Position numbers and translations under genes: made by a program
In this document: positions 34,307 to 50,939 of the stretch, piece by piece
Layout: each line of letters starts with the position of its first letter
How positions within the stretch are numbered: position 1 is the stretch's first letter
Notes under the pieces: model-generated
Told to the model about the DNA's origin: nothing
Databases searched by the model: none
What the model saw: the letters and a program-made list of their open reading frames with translations, nothing else
Assembly (NCBI GenBank): GCA_028868895.1
Contig: JAGWTP010000013.1
Coordinates: 1-52,728, forward strand
Length of the DNA stretch: 52,728 bases
Origin: Burkholderiales bacterium
Lineage (GTDB): Bacteria; Pseudomonadota; Gammaproteobacteria; Burkholderiales; Burkholderiaceae_C
Reading direction: 5' to 3'

Positions 34307-34333
34307 CCCCCCAGCCTCCCGCCGAGCGGGGGG
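34307..34333 (+). terminator. Possible hairpin between dnaN and gyrB
   Basis: A 6-bp G:C stem (CCCCCC / GGGGGG) with a 15-base loop is followed by TTCTGTCTTG, a poor T-run. It may be a weak terminator or a pause site in the 114-base gap. Confidence 0.4.
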
Positions 34334-34382
34334 TTCTGTCTTGAATGATTCCCCGGGCCTCACGGCCCTCCAGAGCGACTAA

Positions 34383-37004
<2,622 letters not shown>

Positions 37005-37075
37005 CCTTTGTAAGTCAGGCCGGGATGCGGGCTGTGGCCGCGAACCCCGGCAGGCCGGGCGGTGGCGCCGCGCGC

Positions 37076-38044
37076 TCAGTCGACCATGGCGTCGAGCGCG
37101 TTCGCCGCGCCATACAACGCCGGGGCCGGCGCGGTGATGACCGAGGTCGGTATGCGTTCCAGGTAGGCTCTGAAGCGGCCCTTGTCCTCGAAGCGGGCGC
37201 GAAACGGCAGCGTGTCGAAGGCGGTGCCCAGGCGCGGCACGATGCCGCCGCCGAGGAAGATGCCGCCGCGCGCACCGAGTGTCAGTGCGAGGTTGCCGGC
37301 CACGTTGCCCAGGAACCCGCCGAACAGTTGCAAGGCTTCGACGCAGGCTGCATCGCTGCCCGCCAAGGCGCGGTCGACGACCTCGGCCGGAGGCAGGGCA
37401 ACGGCGGGTCGCGCGTCGAGTGCGCAGACCGCTTCGTACAGATTGACCAGCCCCGGCCCGGAGATCGCGCGCTCGGCCGAAGCATGGCCGTAGCGACCCT
37501 GCAAGTGCGCCAGCACCGACGCCTCGCGCGCGTTGGCCGCGGCCAGCGTGACGTGCCCGCCTTCGCCGGCGATGCCGATGGGCCGGCCCGCCGCGCCTTG
37601 AACGAGCCCGGCCACGCCCAGCCCGGTGCCCGGGCCGAGCACCGCGAGCGGCGCGCCCGGCACGGCCACGCCGCCACCGACGCGGCGGCTGTCGGCCGCG
37701 GTCAGCGTCGGCAGTGCGGCGGCGATCGCCTCGAAGTCGTTGATCACCAGACAGCGCTCGACGCCGAGCGCCGCTTGCAGCGCGGCCACCGAGAAGCTCC
37801 AGTGGTGGTTGGTCATCGTGACCACGTCGCCGGTGATCGGGGTGGCGATGCCGAACGCCACGCGCGCCGGCCGAGGCAGGCGCTGGTCGAGCAGGTAATG
37901 CTCAATGACGGCCTGCACCGATTCGAACTGCGCGCACGGGTAGGTGCTGGCGCGGCTCAAGCCGCTGCCAGCGTCTTGCTGCCAGGCCCATCGGGCATTC
38001 GTGCCGCCGATGTCTCCGAGCAAACGAGGGAAGGCCTGTGCCAT
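37076..38044 (-). CDS. glk: Glucokinase
   Basis: 322 residues. The N-terminus has LLGDIGGTNARWA (phosphate 1 motif), then IATPITGD, NDFEAIAAALP, LGPGTGLGVA and GEGGHVTLAA; length and the C-terminal LGGGIVPR match the proteobacterial glucokinase class. It phosphorylates glucose with ATP. AAAGGTG precedes the ATG. It diverges from the LacI regulator gene across 245 bases. Beside a galactoside locus it would handle the glucose freed by glycosidases. Confidence 0.95.
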   Translation of the reverse strand: MAQAFPRLLGDIGGTNARWAWQQDAGSGLSRASTYPCAQFESVQAVIEHYLLDQRLPRPARVAFGIATPITGDVVTMTNHHWSFSVAALQAALGVERCLVINDFEAIAAALPTLTAADSRRVGGGVAVPGAPLAVLGPGTGLGVAGLVQGAAGRPIGIAGEGGHVTLAAANAREASVLAHLQGRYGHASAERAISGPGLVNLYEAVCALDARPAVALPPAEVVDRALAGSDAACVEALQLFGGFLGNVAGNLALTLGARGGIFLGGGIVPRLGTAFDTLPFRARFEDKGRFRAYLERIPTSVITAPAPALYGAANALDAMVD

Positions 38045-38289
38045 GCAAACACCTTTCGTGTGACCCGCCCGCTGAACCCGGTTCGGCGTGGTCGGTTGGC
38101 CGTCGAACAAGCGCTGAACTCTACGACACGACGGCGCCGGCGTGGCGCGCGCGGCACCGGCCGCACCCAAGTTGGCGGCGGTCGCGGCGGCCCGCGACCG
38201 AAGCCCCGATCGCCGATGTTGTCGGCAAAGGGGCGGGGCGAGAGCGGTCTCGAATTACCATCGGGTACATCGTCGAAACGAAGGTCACC

Positions 38290-39351
38290 GTGAGTCCACG
38301 CAAGCCGCCGCCCGCTGCCCGACGCCCGACGATGACCGACGTGGCCAAGGCCGCCGGCGTGTCGCAGTCGACCGTCTCGATGGTGCTCAACGACGTGGCC
38401 GGGTCGCGCCTGTCCGCCGAGACCCGCATCACCGTGCTGCGCATGGCCACCGAACTGGGTTACCGGCTGCCCGGGCGCCAGTTCGGCGCGGCGGGCGTGG
38501 CGGCGCGACGCAGCCTGATCGGCTACCTGGTCGACGAGATCTCGACCAGCCCGCACCCGGTGGTCAGCGTCGACGGTGCGCGCGACGCGGCCTGGGAGCA
38601 CGACTGCGTCGTCACCGTGCTGGTGACGCGCGGCAACGCCGAACAGGAGGCCGCGGCGATCGCTTCGTTGCGGGCCAATCCGGCGCTGCTGGGCATCGTC
38701 TACTCGACCATCTTCACGCGCCAGGTGAGCGTGCCGGCGGCGTTGCTCGGCATCCCCACCGTGCTGCTCAACTGTCACGACGACACCTCCAAGCTGCCCG
38801 CGGTCGTCCCGGGCGAGGTGAGCGGCGGCCATGCGGCCACCGAGCACCTGATCTCGATGGGGCACACGCGCATCGGCTTCATCAACGGCGAGCCGTGGAT
38901 GGAGGCGTCCAAGGACCGCTTGAAGGGCTACCGGCGCGCGCTCGCCACCGCCGACCTGCCGTTCGACCCGGCGCTGGTGCGCGACGGCGACTGGATGTCG
39001 GGCACCGGCTTCGACGCCACGCTGTCGCTGCTGAAGGAGCCGCGACCGCCGAGCGCGATCTTCTGCGCCAACGACCTGATGGCGCTGGGCGCGCTCGAAG
39101 CCATCAAGCAACTCGGCCTGCGCGTGCCGGAAGACGTGTCGGTGATGGGCTACGACGACCAGGAGATCTCGCGCCACACCCACCCGCCGCTGACCACGCT
39201 GGTGCTGCCCAACTACGAGATGGGACGCGCGGCCATCGAGTTGCTGATGATCGTGGCCACCGGCGACGAACGCCAGCGGCCGCGCCGCGCCATCACCAAG
39301 ATCGACGGCCCGCTGGTGGTGCGCGACACGGTCGCCCGCCCGGCCGCCTGA
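38290..39351 (+). CDS. LacI-family transcriptional regulator
   Basis: 353 residues from a GTG; an ATG at 38332 would also give a full domain. The LacI helix-turn-helix (TMTDVAKAAGVSQSTVSMVLNDV) is at about residues 13-45, followed by a periplasmic-binding-like sensor domain (LIGYLVDEIS, GGHAATEHLISMGHTRIGFING, PSAIFCANDLMALGA, VSVMGYDDQEIS, PPLTTLVLPNYEMGR). It sits between glucokinase and the transporter, so it likely represses the locus and is relieved by a galactoside or a catabolite. The palindrome at 39406-39420 is its best candidate site. The effector is unknown. Confidence 0.9.
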   Translation: MSPRKPPPAARRPTMTDVAKAAGVSQSTVSMVLNDVAGSRLSAETRITVLRMATELGYRLPGRQFGAAGVAARRSLIGYLVDEISTSPHPVVSVDGARDAAWEHDCVVTVLVTRGNAEQEAAAIASLRANPALLGIVYSTIFTRQVSVPAALLGIPTVLLNCHDDTSKLPAVVPGEVSGGHAATEHLISMGHTRIGFINGEPWMEASKDRLKGYRRALATADLPFDPALVRDGDWMSGTGFDATLSLLKEPRPPSAIFCANDLMALGALEAIKQLGLRVPEDVSVMGYDDQEISRHTHPPLTTLVLPNYEMGRAAIELLMIVATGDERQRPRRAITKIDGPLVVRDTVARPAA

Positions 39352-39390
39352 CGCGTCGCCGTCGGCGTACCGCAAGCCGGACCGCTAGGG

Positions 39391-39419
39391 TTTTCACTGT
39401 TTATTGCTAATACTATTAG
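39391..39419 (+). promoter_or_regulatory. Possible promoter of the galactoside operon
   Basis: TTTTCA (39391-39396) and TATTAG (39414-39419) are separated by 17 bases. The -10 lies inside the palindrome at 39406-39420, in an AT-rich island of an otherwise GC-rich region. It starts about 88 bases upstream of the ATPase ATG. Confidence 0.4.
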
Positions 39420-39420
39420 C
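39406..39420. promoter_or_regulatory. Candidate LacI-family operator (perfect palindrome)
   Basis: GCTAAT-ACT-ATTAGC is a perfect 6-3-6 inverted repeat in the 155-base gap between the LacI regulator and the ATPase gene. LacI-family sites more often have an even centre (CG), so the assignment is open. It overlaps a possible -10, which suits repression. Confidence 0.55.
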
Positions 39421-39506
39421 CACAGAATGCGGCCTCTCCTCCACGCGGTGAGGGTGGTGCCGGCCGCGAAACCGGTGCCGCCGCACCGCACCGTCCGGTC
39501 GGTCGC

Positions 39507-40658
<1,152 letters not shown>

Positions 40659-40695
40659 CTGACTGATCGACCGATCGCCCCAACACCATTGCCAC

Positions 40696-42669
40696 ATGAA
40701 GCTGGGCGTCTGCTACTACCCGGAACACTGGCCACAGGACCTGTGGGCCGACGACGCCCGGCGCATGCGCGCGATGGGCCTGTCGCTGGTGCGCATCGGC
40801 GAGTTCGCGTGGAGCCGCATCGAGCCCGAGCCCGGCCGCTTCGAGTGGGCCTGGCTCGACGCCGCCATCGACACCCTGCACGCGCATCAACTCGGCGTGG
40901 TGCTGTGCACGCCCACGGCGACACCGCCGAAGTGGCTGGTCGACGCCCACCCCGACATGCTGGCGGTCGATGCGCACGGCCAGCCGCGCGGCTTCGGCTC
41001 GCGGCGCCACTACTGTTTCTCGAGCGCCGGCTACCGCGAGCAGGCGCGCCGCATCACGCGCGAGGTGGCGGCGCGCTACGGCAGCCACCCCGCCGTCGTG
41101 GCCTGGCAGACCGACAACGAATACGGTTGCCACGACACCGTGCTGAGCGCATCGGCCGACGCGACGGCCGGTTTTCGGCGCTGGCTGGCGCGCCGCTACG
41201 GCAGCATCGCCGCGCTCAACCAGGCCTGGGGCACGGTGTTCTGGAGCCAGGAATACCGCGGCTTCGACGAGATCGACCTGCCGGTGCTCACCGTGACCGA
41301 GGCCAACCCGACGCACCGGCTCGACTGGCGCCGCTTCGCCTCCGACGAGGTGGTGTCGTTCAACCGCGACCAGGTGCGCATCCTGCGCGAGCTCTCGCCC
41401 GGGCGGCCGGTGTCGCACAACTTCATGGGCTTCTTCACCGAGTTCAACCACCACGACGTGGCGGCCGATCTCGACATCGCCACCTGGGACAGCTACCCGC
41501 TGGGCTTTACCCAGAACTTCTTCCTCACGCCCGACGAGAAGGTGCGCTGGGCGCGCACCGGCCACCCCGACATCCCGTCGTACCACCACGACCTGTACCG
41601 CGGCATGTGCCTCGACGCGCAGGGGCGCGGCCGCTGGTGGGTGATGGAGCAGCAGCCCGGCCCGGTCAACTGGGCGCAGTGGAACCCGGCGCCGCTGGAC
41701 GGCATGGTGCGGCTGTGGACCTGGCAGGCTTTCGCGCATGGCGCCGAGGTGGTGAGCTACTTCCGCTGGCGCCAGGCGCCGTTCGCGCAGGAGCAGATGC
41801 ACAGCGGCCTGCTGCGGCCCGATTCGGTCGAGGCGCAGGGCGCGGCCGAGGCCGCGCAGGTCGGCGCCGAGTTGCGCGCGCTGGCCGGCCGCACCGAGCT
41901 GGCCGGCCTGCGCGTTCACGCCCCGGTGGCGCTGGTGTTCGACTACGACGCGCTGTGGATGAGCCGCGTCCAGCCACAGGGCGCCGACTACAACGCGCTC
42001 GAACTGAGCTTTCGGATTTACAGCGCACTGCGCCAGCTCGGCCTGGATGTGGACATCGTCGGACCGCACGCGGCGCTGGGCGCGTACCGCCTGATCGTGC
42101 TGCCGGCGCAACTGCACGTGGCCGATGACCTGCGGCAGCGCCTGGCGCAGTCGAGCGCGCAACTCGTGCTCGCGCCGCGTGCCGGTGCCAAGACGGCCGA
42201 GCTGCACATCCCGGCCGAGCTGCCGCCGGGCCCGCTCGGCGCACTCAGCGGCGTGGCGGTGACGCGGGTCGCTTCGTTGCCGCCGGGCCTGGTCGACCGG
42301 GTGCGCTGGGCCGACGGCGCACTGTGCGCCGCGCAGCGCTGGCGCGAGGATTTCGAGCTGCGCGACGCCCAGGCCGAGGCCTGCTTCGACGACGGCCGCG
42401 CGGCCGTGGCGCGGCGCGGCCGGGTGCGCAGCGTCGCCGCCTGGCTCGACGCCGCGGGCTGGCAGCGCGTGCTGCGCACGGCCGCGCAAGACGCCGGCCT
42501 GGCGCCCGTGGACCTGCCCGACGCGCTGCGCGTCAGCCGCATTGGCGAGCTGCTCGTCGCATGCAACTTCTCTGACCAGCCGGTGGCCTACACGCCGCCG
42601 GGTCCCCGGCAGCCGCTGCTGGGCAACGACACCCTCGCCCCGTGTGGCGTGGCCGTGTGGAAGGCCTGA
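40696..42669 (+). CDS. Beta-galactosidase, GH42
   Basis: 657 residues with no signal peptide, so cytoplasmic. It opens LGVCYYPEHWPQDLW (GH42 start). The acid/base Glu is at about residue 142 in DNEYG, and the nucleophile Glu at about 318 in VMEQQPGPVNW. A trimerisation domain follows (LVFDYDALWMSRVQPQ). The CxCxxC zinc cluster of some GH42 enzymes is missing. GH42 often cleaves beta-galactosyl oligosaccharides such as those from plant galactans, not only lactose. It is coupled by operon order to the transporter. Confidence 0.92.
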   Translation: MKLGVCYYPEHWPQDLWADDARRMRAMGLSLVRIGEFAWSRIEPEPGRFEWAWLDAAIDTLHAHQLGVVLCTPTATPPKWLVDAHPDMLAVDAHGQPRGFGSRRHYCFSSAGYREQARRITREVAARYGSHPAVVAWQTDNEYGCHDTVLSASADATAGFRRWLARRYGSIAALNQAWGTVFWSQEYRGFDEIDLPVLTVTEANPTHRLDWRRFASDEVVSFNRDQVRILRELSPGRPVSHNFMGFFTEFNHHDVAADLDIATWDSYPLGFTQNFFLTPDEKVRWARTGHPDIPSYHHDLYRGMCLDAQGRGRWWVMEQQPGPVNWAQWNPAPLDGMVRLWTWQAFAHGAEVVSYFRWRQAPFAQEQMHSGLLRPDSVEAQGAAEAAQVGAELRALAGRTELAGLRVHAPVALVFDYDALWMSRVQPQGADYNALELSFRIYSALRQLGLDVDIVGPHAALGAYRLIVLPAQLHVADDLRQRLAQSSAQLVLAPRAGAKTAELHIPAELPPGPLGALSGVAVTRVASLPPGLVDRVRWADGALCAAQRWREDFELRDAQAEACFDDGRAAVARRGRVRSVAAWLDAAGWQRVLRTAAQDAGLAPVDLPDALRVSRIGELLVACNFSDQPVAYTPPGPRQPLLGNDTLAPCGVAVWKA

Positions 42670-42719
42670 GCCTTTCCCAACAACGCGCGTCGCAACGGCG
42701 CACATCGAAGGAGACCGTA

Positions 42720-43955
42720 GTGAAGACACAAATGAAGTGGGTGGCCCGCTGGAGCGCCCTGGGCGCGGCGGCCGTGGCGCTGTCGGCTCACGCCGGCACG
42801 CTGGTGATCAATACCGACGCGTCCGACCCGGCACCGCGCGCCGCCTGGGAAGCCATGGCCAAGGGCTTCATGGCCGCCAACCCCGATGTCACGGTAAAGA
42901 TCAACACCTTCGACCACGAAGGCTACAAGACCTCGATCCGCAACTTCCTCACCGCCGATCCGCCGGACGTCGTCACCTGGTACGCCGGCAACCGGATGGC
43001 ACCGTTCGTCAATGCCGGCTTGTTCGAAGACGTGTCGGACCTGTGGGCGAAGGAGTCGCTGAACACCAAGCTGAAGTCGGCCGCCGCGTCGATGACGATC
43101 AACGGCAAGCAGTGGGGCGTGCCCTACACCTACTACCAGTGGGGCATCTACTACCGCAAGGACATCTTCGCGAAGAACGGCATCGCGGTGCCCACCACAT
43201 GGAACGAACTGGTCGCGGCGTGCGCCAAGCTCAAGGCCGCGGGCGTGACGCCGTTCGCGATCGGCACCAAGGCGCTGTGGCCCACCGGCGGCTGGTTCGA
43301 CTACCTCGACATGCGCGTGAACGGCTACGAGTTCCACATGGACCTCACCGCCGGCAAGGTGCCCTACACCGACAAGCGCGTGCAGGCCGTGTTCGACCAC
43401 TGGGACCAGCTCGTTAAGCCCGGCTACTACCTGGCCAACCACGCCGGCATGGACTGGCAGGACGCGATTCCCGCGTTCGTGAAGGGCGAGGCGGCGATGT
43501 ACCTGATGGGCAACTTCGCGGTCGACCCGATGAAGAAGGGCGGCCTCACCGAAGCGCAGCTCGGCTTCATGCAGTTCCCGAAGATCGCCGACGTGCCGCG
43601 CGCCGAAGACGCGCCGACCGACACCATGCACATCCCGTCGAAAGCCAAGAACAAGGCCGACGCGCGGCGCTTCCTGGCCTACGCGGCGAGTGCGCCGGTG
43701 CAGACGCAGGTCAACGCGATCCTCGGCCAGCTCGCCGTGAACAAGGACGCCACGCCGCCGACCGACGTGTACCTGAAGGAGGGCTTCGCGCTGCTGTCCA
43801 GCGCCTACGCACTCGGCCAGTTCTACGACCGCGATGCGCCGGCCGAGATGGCCAAGGCCGGCATGGAGGGCTTCCAGCACTACATGATCAAGCCGCAGGA
43901 CCGCAAGCAGATCCTCGAGCAACTGGAAAGCGTGCGCCAGCGCGTCTACAAGTGA
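42720..43955 (+). CDS. Sugar ABC importer substrate-binding protein (CUT1)
   Basis: 411 residues. A good Shine-Dalgarno (AAGGAG, 42708-42713) lies 6 bases before the GTG at 42720, which decides this start over the in-frame ATG at 42732. The signal peptide spans about residues 1-26 (ALSAHA). Family motifs include VTVKINTFDHEGYKTSIRNFL, PDVVTWYAG, TTWNELVAACAKLKAAG and a C-terminal helix. It binds an oligosaccharide in the periplasm. Ligand is not readable but is probably a galactoside from context. Confidence 0.9.
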   Translation: MKTQMKWVARWSALGAAAVALSAHAGTLVINTDASDPAPRAAWEAMAKGFMAANPDVTVKINTFDHEGYKTSIRNFLTADPPDVVTWYAGNRMAPFVNAGLFEDVSDLWAKESLNTKLKSAAASMTINGKQWGVPYTYYQWGIYYRKDIFAKNGIAVPTTWNELVAACAKLKAAGVTPFAIGTKALWPTGGWFDYLDMRVNGYEFHMDLTAGKVPYTDKRVQAVFDHWDQLVKPGYYLANHAGMDWQDAIPAFVKGEAAMYLMGNFAVDPMKKGGLTEAQLGFMQFPKIADVPRAEDAPTDTMHIPSKAKNKADARRFLAYAASAPVQTQVNAILGQLAVNKDATPPTDVYLKEGFALLSSAYALGQFYDRDAPAEMAKAGMEGFQHYMIKPQDRKQILEQLESVRQRVYK

Positions 43956-43967
43956 CCTGAGCCCACG

Positions 43968-44882
43968 ATGAACTCGGCAACGCCTGTCGCACCCCCGTCG
44001 TGGTGGAGCCGCCATCAGCGCGCCGTCGCGCCGTGGCTGTTCCTGGCGCCGGCGTTGCTGATGTTCACCGTGTACGTGGTCATCCCGATCTTCCGTTCGA
44101 TCGGCATCAGCTTCGAGGACTGGGACGGCCTGGGCACGCCCCGGTACATCGGCCTGGCCAACTACCGCGAGCTGATGACCGACCCCGACTTCTTCGTCGC
44201 GTTGAAGAACAACGTCATCTGGCTGGTGGGCTACCTTGTCGCGGTGCCCGCCGGCCTCGGCCTGGCGCTGATGCTGAACCAGACGGTGCGCGGCATCCGT
44301 TTCTACAAGTCGATGTTCTTCTTCCCGTTCGTGATCTCGCAGGTCGTCATCGGCCTGGTGTTCACCTGGTTCTACAACCCGGCCAACGGCCTGGTCGGCC
44401 ACCTGTTCCGGTTGTTCGGCATGGCGCCGGTGTCGATCCTGGCCGACGCGCGCTACGTCACCTACGGCATCGTCGTCGCCGGCCTGTACCCGCAGATCGC
44501 GTACTGCATGATCCTGTACCTCACCGGCCTGAACAACATCCGCCCCGACCTGATCGAGGCCGCGCGCCTGGAGGGCGCCAAGGGCTGGGCGATGCTGTGG
44601 CGGGTGGTGTTGCCGCAACTGCGGCCCGCCACCTTCATCGCGGTGGTGGTGACGATCGTCGGCTCGCTGCGCAGCTTCGACATGATCTCGATCATGACCT
44701 CGGGCGGGCCCTACGGCTCGTCGCGCGTGCTGGCCTACTACATGTACGAAAAGGCGCTGAGCGAATACGGCTACCGCATGGGCTACGGCGCGGCGATCGC
44801 GACGGTGCTGTTCGCCATCATGCTGGTCTACATCCTGTTCGTGCTGTACCGCATCTACCAGCAGGAAAAGGACCTCGCCTGA
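43968..44882 (+). CDS. Sugar ABC importer permease 1 (MalF-type)
   Basis: 304 residues with six hydrophobic segments and the ATPase-coupling EAA loop EAARLEGAKGWAMLWRVVLPQLRP. The N-terminus is short, as in CUT1 MalF-like proteins without the large extra domain. It lies 12 bases after the binding-protein gene and its stop shares one base (TGATG) with the next start. It forms half of the channel. Confidence 0.93.
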   Translation: MNSATPVAPPSWWSRHQRAVAPWLFLAPALLMFTVYVVIPIFRSIGISFEDWDGLGTPRYIGLANYRELMTDPDFFVALKNNVIWLVGYLVAVPAGLGLALMLNQTVRGIRFYKSMFFFPFVISQVVIGLVFTWFYNPANGLVGHLFRLFGMAPVSILADARYVTYGIVVAGLYPQIAYCMILYLTGLNNIRPDLIEAARLEGAKGWAMLWRVVLPQLRPATFIAVVVTIVGSLRSFDMISIMTSGGPYGSSRVLAYYMYEKALSEYGYRMGYGAAIATVLFAIMLVYILFVLYRIYQQEKDLA

Positions 44883-45733
44883 TGTTCCCCACGCCGATCG
44901 AGAAGACCGCGCCGGCCACGCGCGCGCTCTACCGGCTCGGCCTGCCGGTGGCGCTGGGGGTGTGGCTGCTGCCCATCATCGCGGTGGCGCTGACGTCGAT
45001 CCGTGGCGCCGGCGACATCGCCAACGGCAACTACTGGGGTTGGCCGAGCGACTGGCAGATCGCCGGCAACTACGCCGCGGTGTTTCGCAACACGCCGATC
45101 CTGGGCTACATCCTGAACAGCTTCCTGGTCACGCTGCCCACGGTGGCGGGGGCCCTGGTGCTGAGTTCGCTGGCCGGATTCGCGCTCGGCGTGTACCGCT
45201 TCAAGCTGAACCTGCTGGTGTTCTTCCTGTTCGTCGGCGGCAACTTCGTGCCGTTCCAGATCCTGATGGTGCCGGTGCGCGACATGAGCCTGCGCCTGGG
45301 GCTGTACGACTCGATCGGCGGGCTGGTGCTGTTCCACATCGCGTTCCAGACCGGCTTTTGCACCTTCTTCATGCGCAACTTCATCCGCGACCTGCCGCAC
45401 GAGCTGATCGAGGCGGCGCGCATCGAAGGGGCGAGCGAGATCCAGATCTTCTGGCGCGTCGTGCTGCCGCTGGTGCGCCCGGCGCTGGCGGCGCTGTCGG
45501 TGCTGGTGTTCACCTTCATCTGGAACGACTACTTCTGGGCCACCGTGCTGATCCAGGGCGATCACGCGATGCCGGTCACCGCCGGGCTGAAGTCGCTCAA
45601 CGGCATCTGGGTGGCGCAATGGAACCTGGTCTCGGCCGGCTCCATCGTTGCCGCGATGCCGCCGGTGGCGATCTTCTTCCTGATGCAAAAGCAGTTCATC
45701 GCCGGTCTCACGCTCGGCGCCACCAAGGGTTGA
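44882..45733 (+). CDS. Sugar ABC importer permease 2 (MalG-type)
   Basis: 283 residues with six hydrophobic segments and the EAA loop EAARIEGASEIQIFWRVVLPLVRPAL. The start ATG overlaps the preceding stop by one base. It matches MalG-type CUT1 permeases and ends QKQFIAGLTLGATKG. It forms a heterodimer with permease 1. The alpha-galactosidase start follows after six bases. Confidence 0.93.
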   Translation: MFPTPIEKTAPATRALYRLGLPVALGVWLLPIIAVALTSIRGAGDIANGNYWGWPSDWQIAGNYAAVFRNTPILGYILNSFLVTLPTVAGALVLSSLAGFALGVYRFKLNLLVFFLFVGGNFVPFQILMVPVRDMSLRLGLYDSIGGLVLFHIAFQTGFCTFFMRNFIRDLPHELIEAARIEGASEIQIFWRVVLPLVRPALAALSVLVFTFIWNDYFWATVLIQGDHAMPVTAGLKSLNGIWVAQWNLVSAGSIVAAMPPVAIFFLMQKQFIAGLTLGATKG

Positions 45734-45739
45734 TGCGCC

Positions 45740-48989
<3,250 letters not shown>

Positions 48990-49003
48990 GCGCCGCCGAC
49001 CGC

Positions 49004-50182
49004 ATGAACCCAGCCCTGCTGCAACGCGTCGTTGCGACCTTCGGGGCGGCCTTCGATGCCGCGCCGACCTTGATCACGCGTGCCCCCGGGCGCGTCAACC
49101 TGATCGGCGAGCACACCGACTACAACGACGGCTTCGTGCTGCCGTGCGCGATCGACTACCACACGCTGGTGGCGGCGCGCGCCCGCGACGACCCGACGGT
49201 GCGCGTGGTGGCGGCCGACTTCGCCAACGCGCGCGACGAGTTCCGGCTCGACCAGCCGATCGGGCACCGCATGGACGACGCCTGGGCCAACTACGTGCGC
49301 GGCGTTTTCGTGATGCTGCAGGAGCGTGGGTTGCCGCTGCGCGGCGCCGATCTGGCGATCGCCGGCGACATTCCGCAAGGCGCGGGTCTGTCGTCTTCGG
49401 CCTCGCTGGAGCTGGCCATCGGCCAGGCCGTCAAGGCGCTGCAGGGGTTCGACGAACTCAGCGCCACCGACCTGGCGCTGATTGCCCAGCGCGCCGAGAA
49501 CCGGTTCGTCGGCTGCAACTGCGGCATCATGGACCAGCTCATCTCCGCGCGCGGCAAACAGGGCCATGCGTTGCTGATCGACTGCCGCTCGCTGCAGGCC
49601 ACGGCGGTGCACCTGCCCGACAACGTCGCGGTGATGATCGTGCACTCGCGCGTGCGCCGCGGGCTGGTCGACAGCGAATACAACCTGCGCCGCCAGCAGT
49701 GCGAAGCGGCGGCGCGGCACTACGGCGTGAAGGCGCTGCGCGACGTCGACCTGCCGACCCTGCTGGCGCGCTCGGCCGGCCTCGATCCGGTCGTGTTCAG
49801 GCGCGCACGCCACATCGTCACCGAGAACCAGCGCACGCTCGACGCGGCGCAAGCGCTCGCCCGCAATGAGCTGCCGCGCCTGGGCGTGCTGATGGCGCAG
49901 TCGCACTCGTCGATGCGCGACGACTTCGGCATCACCGTGCCGGCGATCGACCGGCTGGTCGAGATCCTGCAGGCGTCGATCGGCGCGCATGGCGGCGCGC
50001 GCATGACCGGCGGCGGCTTCGGCGGCTGCGTCGTCGCGCTGCTGCCCGAGGCGTCGGTGGCGGCCGCGCGCGACGCCGTCGCGCGCCACTACCGTTCGCC
50101 CGACGGCGAGTCGGGTGGGGTCCACGTCTGCCATGCGGCGTCGGGAGTGGAAACGCTGAACTCCGCGGGGGCGTGGCCGTGA
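49004..50182 (+). CDS. galK: Galactokinase
   Basis: 392 residues with the three GHMP motifs: [19 protein letters not shown] (galactokinase signature), [18 protein letters not shown] (ATP-binding), and [16 protein letters not shown]. It phosphorylates galactose at C1 to feed GalT. It ends 62 bases before the response regulator start. It completes a local galactokinase-transferase pair, though epimerase must be elsewhere. Confidence 0.96.
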   Translation: MNPALLQRVVATFGAAFDAAPTLITRAPGRVNLIGEHTDYNDGFVLPCAIDYHTLVAARARDDPTVRVVAADFANARDEFRLDQPIGHRMDDAWANYVRGVFVMLQERGLPLRGADLAIAGDIPQGAGLSSSASLELAIGQAVKALQGFDELSATDLALIAQRAENRFVGCNCGIMDQLISARGKQGHALLIDCRSLQATAVHLPDNVAVMIVHSRVRRGLVDSEYNLRRQQCEAAARHYGVKALRDVDLPTLLARSAGLDPVVFRRARHIVTENQRTLDAAQALARNELPRLGVLMAQSHSSMRDDFGITVPAIDRLVEILQASIGAHGGARMTGGGFGGCVVALLPEASVAAARDAVARHYRSPDGESGGVHVCHAASGVETLNSAGAWP

Positions 50183-50244
50183 ATCGACGCGCCGAAGCGC
50201 AGGCGGTCGGGCTTAACATGGCCGATGCCCATGCGACCGGCCCC

Positions 50245-50919
50245 ATGAAACTGCTGCTTGCCGAAGACGACGTGATCCTTGCCGATGCGCTGGCCGCGAA
50301 CCTGCAGGCGAGCGGTTTCGAGGTCGAGGTCGCCGGCAACGGCGCGGTCGCCGAGTACCTGCTGCTGCGCCACGAATTCGACATCGGTGTGCTCGACCTC
50401 GGCCTGCCGCTCGTCGATGGTCTGACGGTGCTCAAGCGGGTGCGCCAGTCCAGGCCGGGCTTGCCGATGCTGGTGCTGACGGCACTCGATGGCCTGGAGC
50501 ACCGGGTCGCCGGCCTGAACGCCGGCGCCGACGACTACCTCACCAAGCCATTCGACTTTCCCGAGCTCGAAGCGCGCCTGCGTGCCCTGCTGCGGCGCGC
50601 GCATGGCGCGGGCAGCTCGGCTGCAGTGCAGCTCACCGGGCTGCTGCGCTTCGATCGCGAAGCGCGCCGTGCGACGATCGACAAGACCGCGGTCGAGTTG
50701 TCGCCGCGCGAGTGGTCGCTGCTCGACCTGTTGCTGTCGCAGCGCGACCACGTCGTCACCAAGGAGCAGATCGTGACCGGCTGGACGGCCGACCCGAATG
50801 AGCAAAGCGTCGGGTCGATCGAGGTTTACATTCATCGCCTGCGGCGCAAGCTCGAAGGATCGAAGGTGTCGATCCGCACCGTGCGCGGGCTGGGCTACCT
50901 GCTCGAAGCCGACGGCTGA
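50245..50919 (+). CDS. Response regulator, OmpR family (TctD-like)
   Basis: 224 residues. Receiver: LLLAEDDV, phospho-acceptor Asp51 in VLDLGLPLVDG, and YLTKPFDF. The winged helix ends VRGLGYLLE. An in-frame ATG at 50218 and a GTG at 50173 are alternative starts; 50245 gives the standard N-terminus. Eleven bases separate it from the kinase gene, so the two are co-transcribed. It may read through from galK, but a link to galactoside use is only positional. Confidence 0.93.
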   Translation: MKLLLAEDDVILADALAANLQASGFEVEVAGNGAVAEYLLLRHEFDIGVLDLGLPLVDGLTVLKRVRQSRPGLPMLVLTALDGLEHRVAGLNAGADDYLTKPFDFPELEARLRALLRRAHGAGSSAAVQLTGLLRFDREARRATIDKTAVELSPREWSLLDLLLSQRDHVVTKEQIVTGWTADPNEQSVGSIEVYIHRLRRKLEGSKVSIRTVRGLGYLLEADG

Positions 50920-50939
50920 GAGGCTGACCGGTGCGGGCG

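Noticed and set aside
37005-37075. Terminator between gyrB and glk
   Set aside because: The convergent gap holds only GC-rich partial repeats without a clean stem or T-run.
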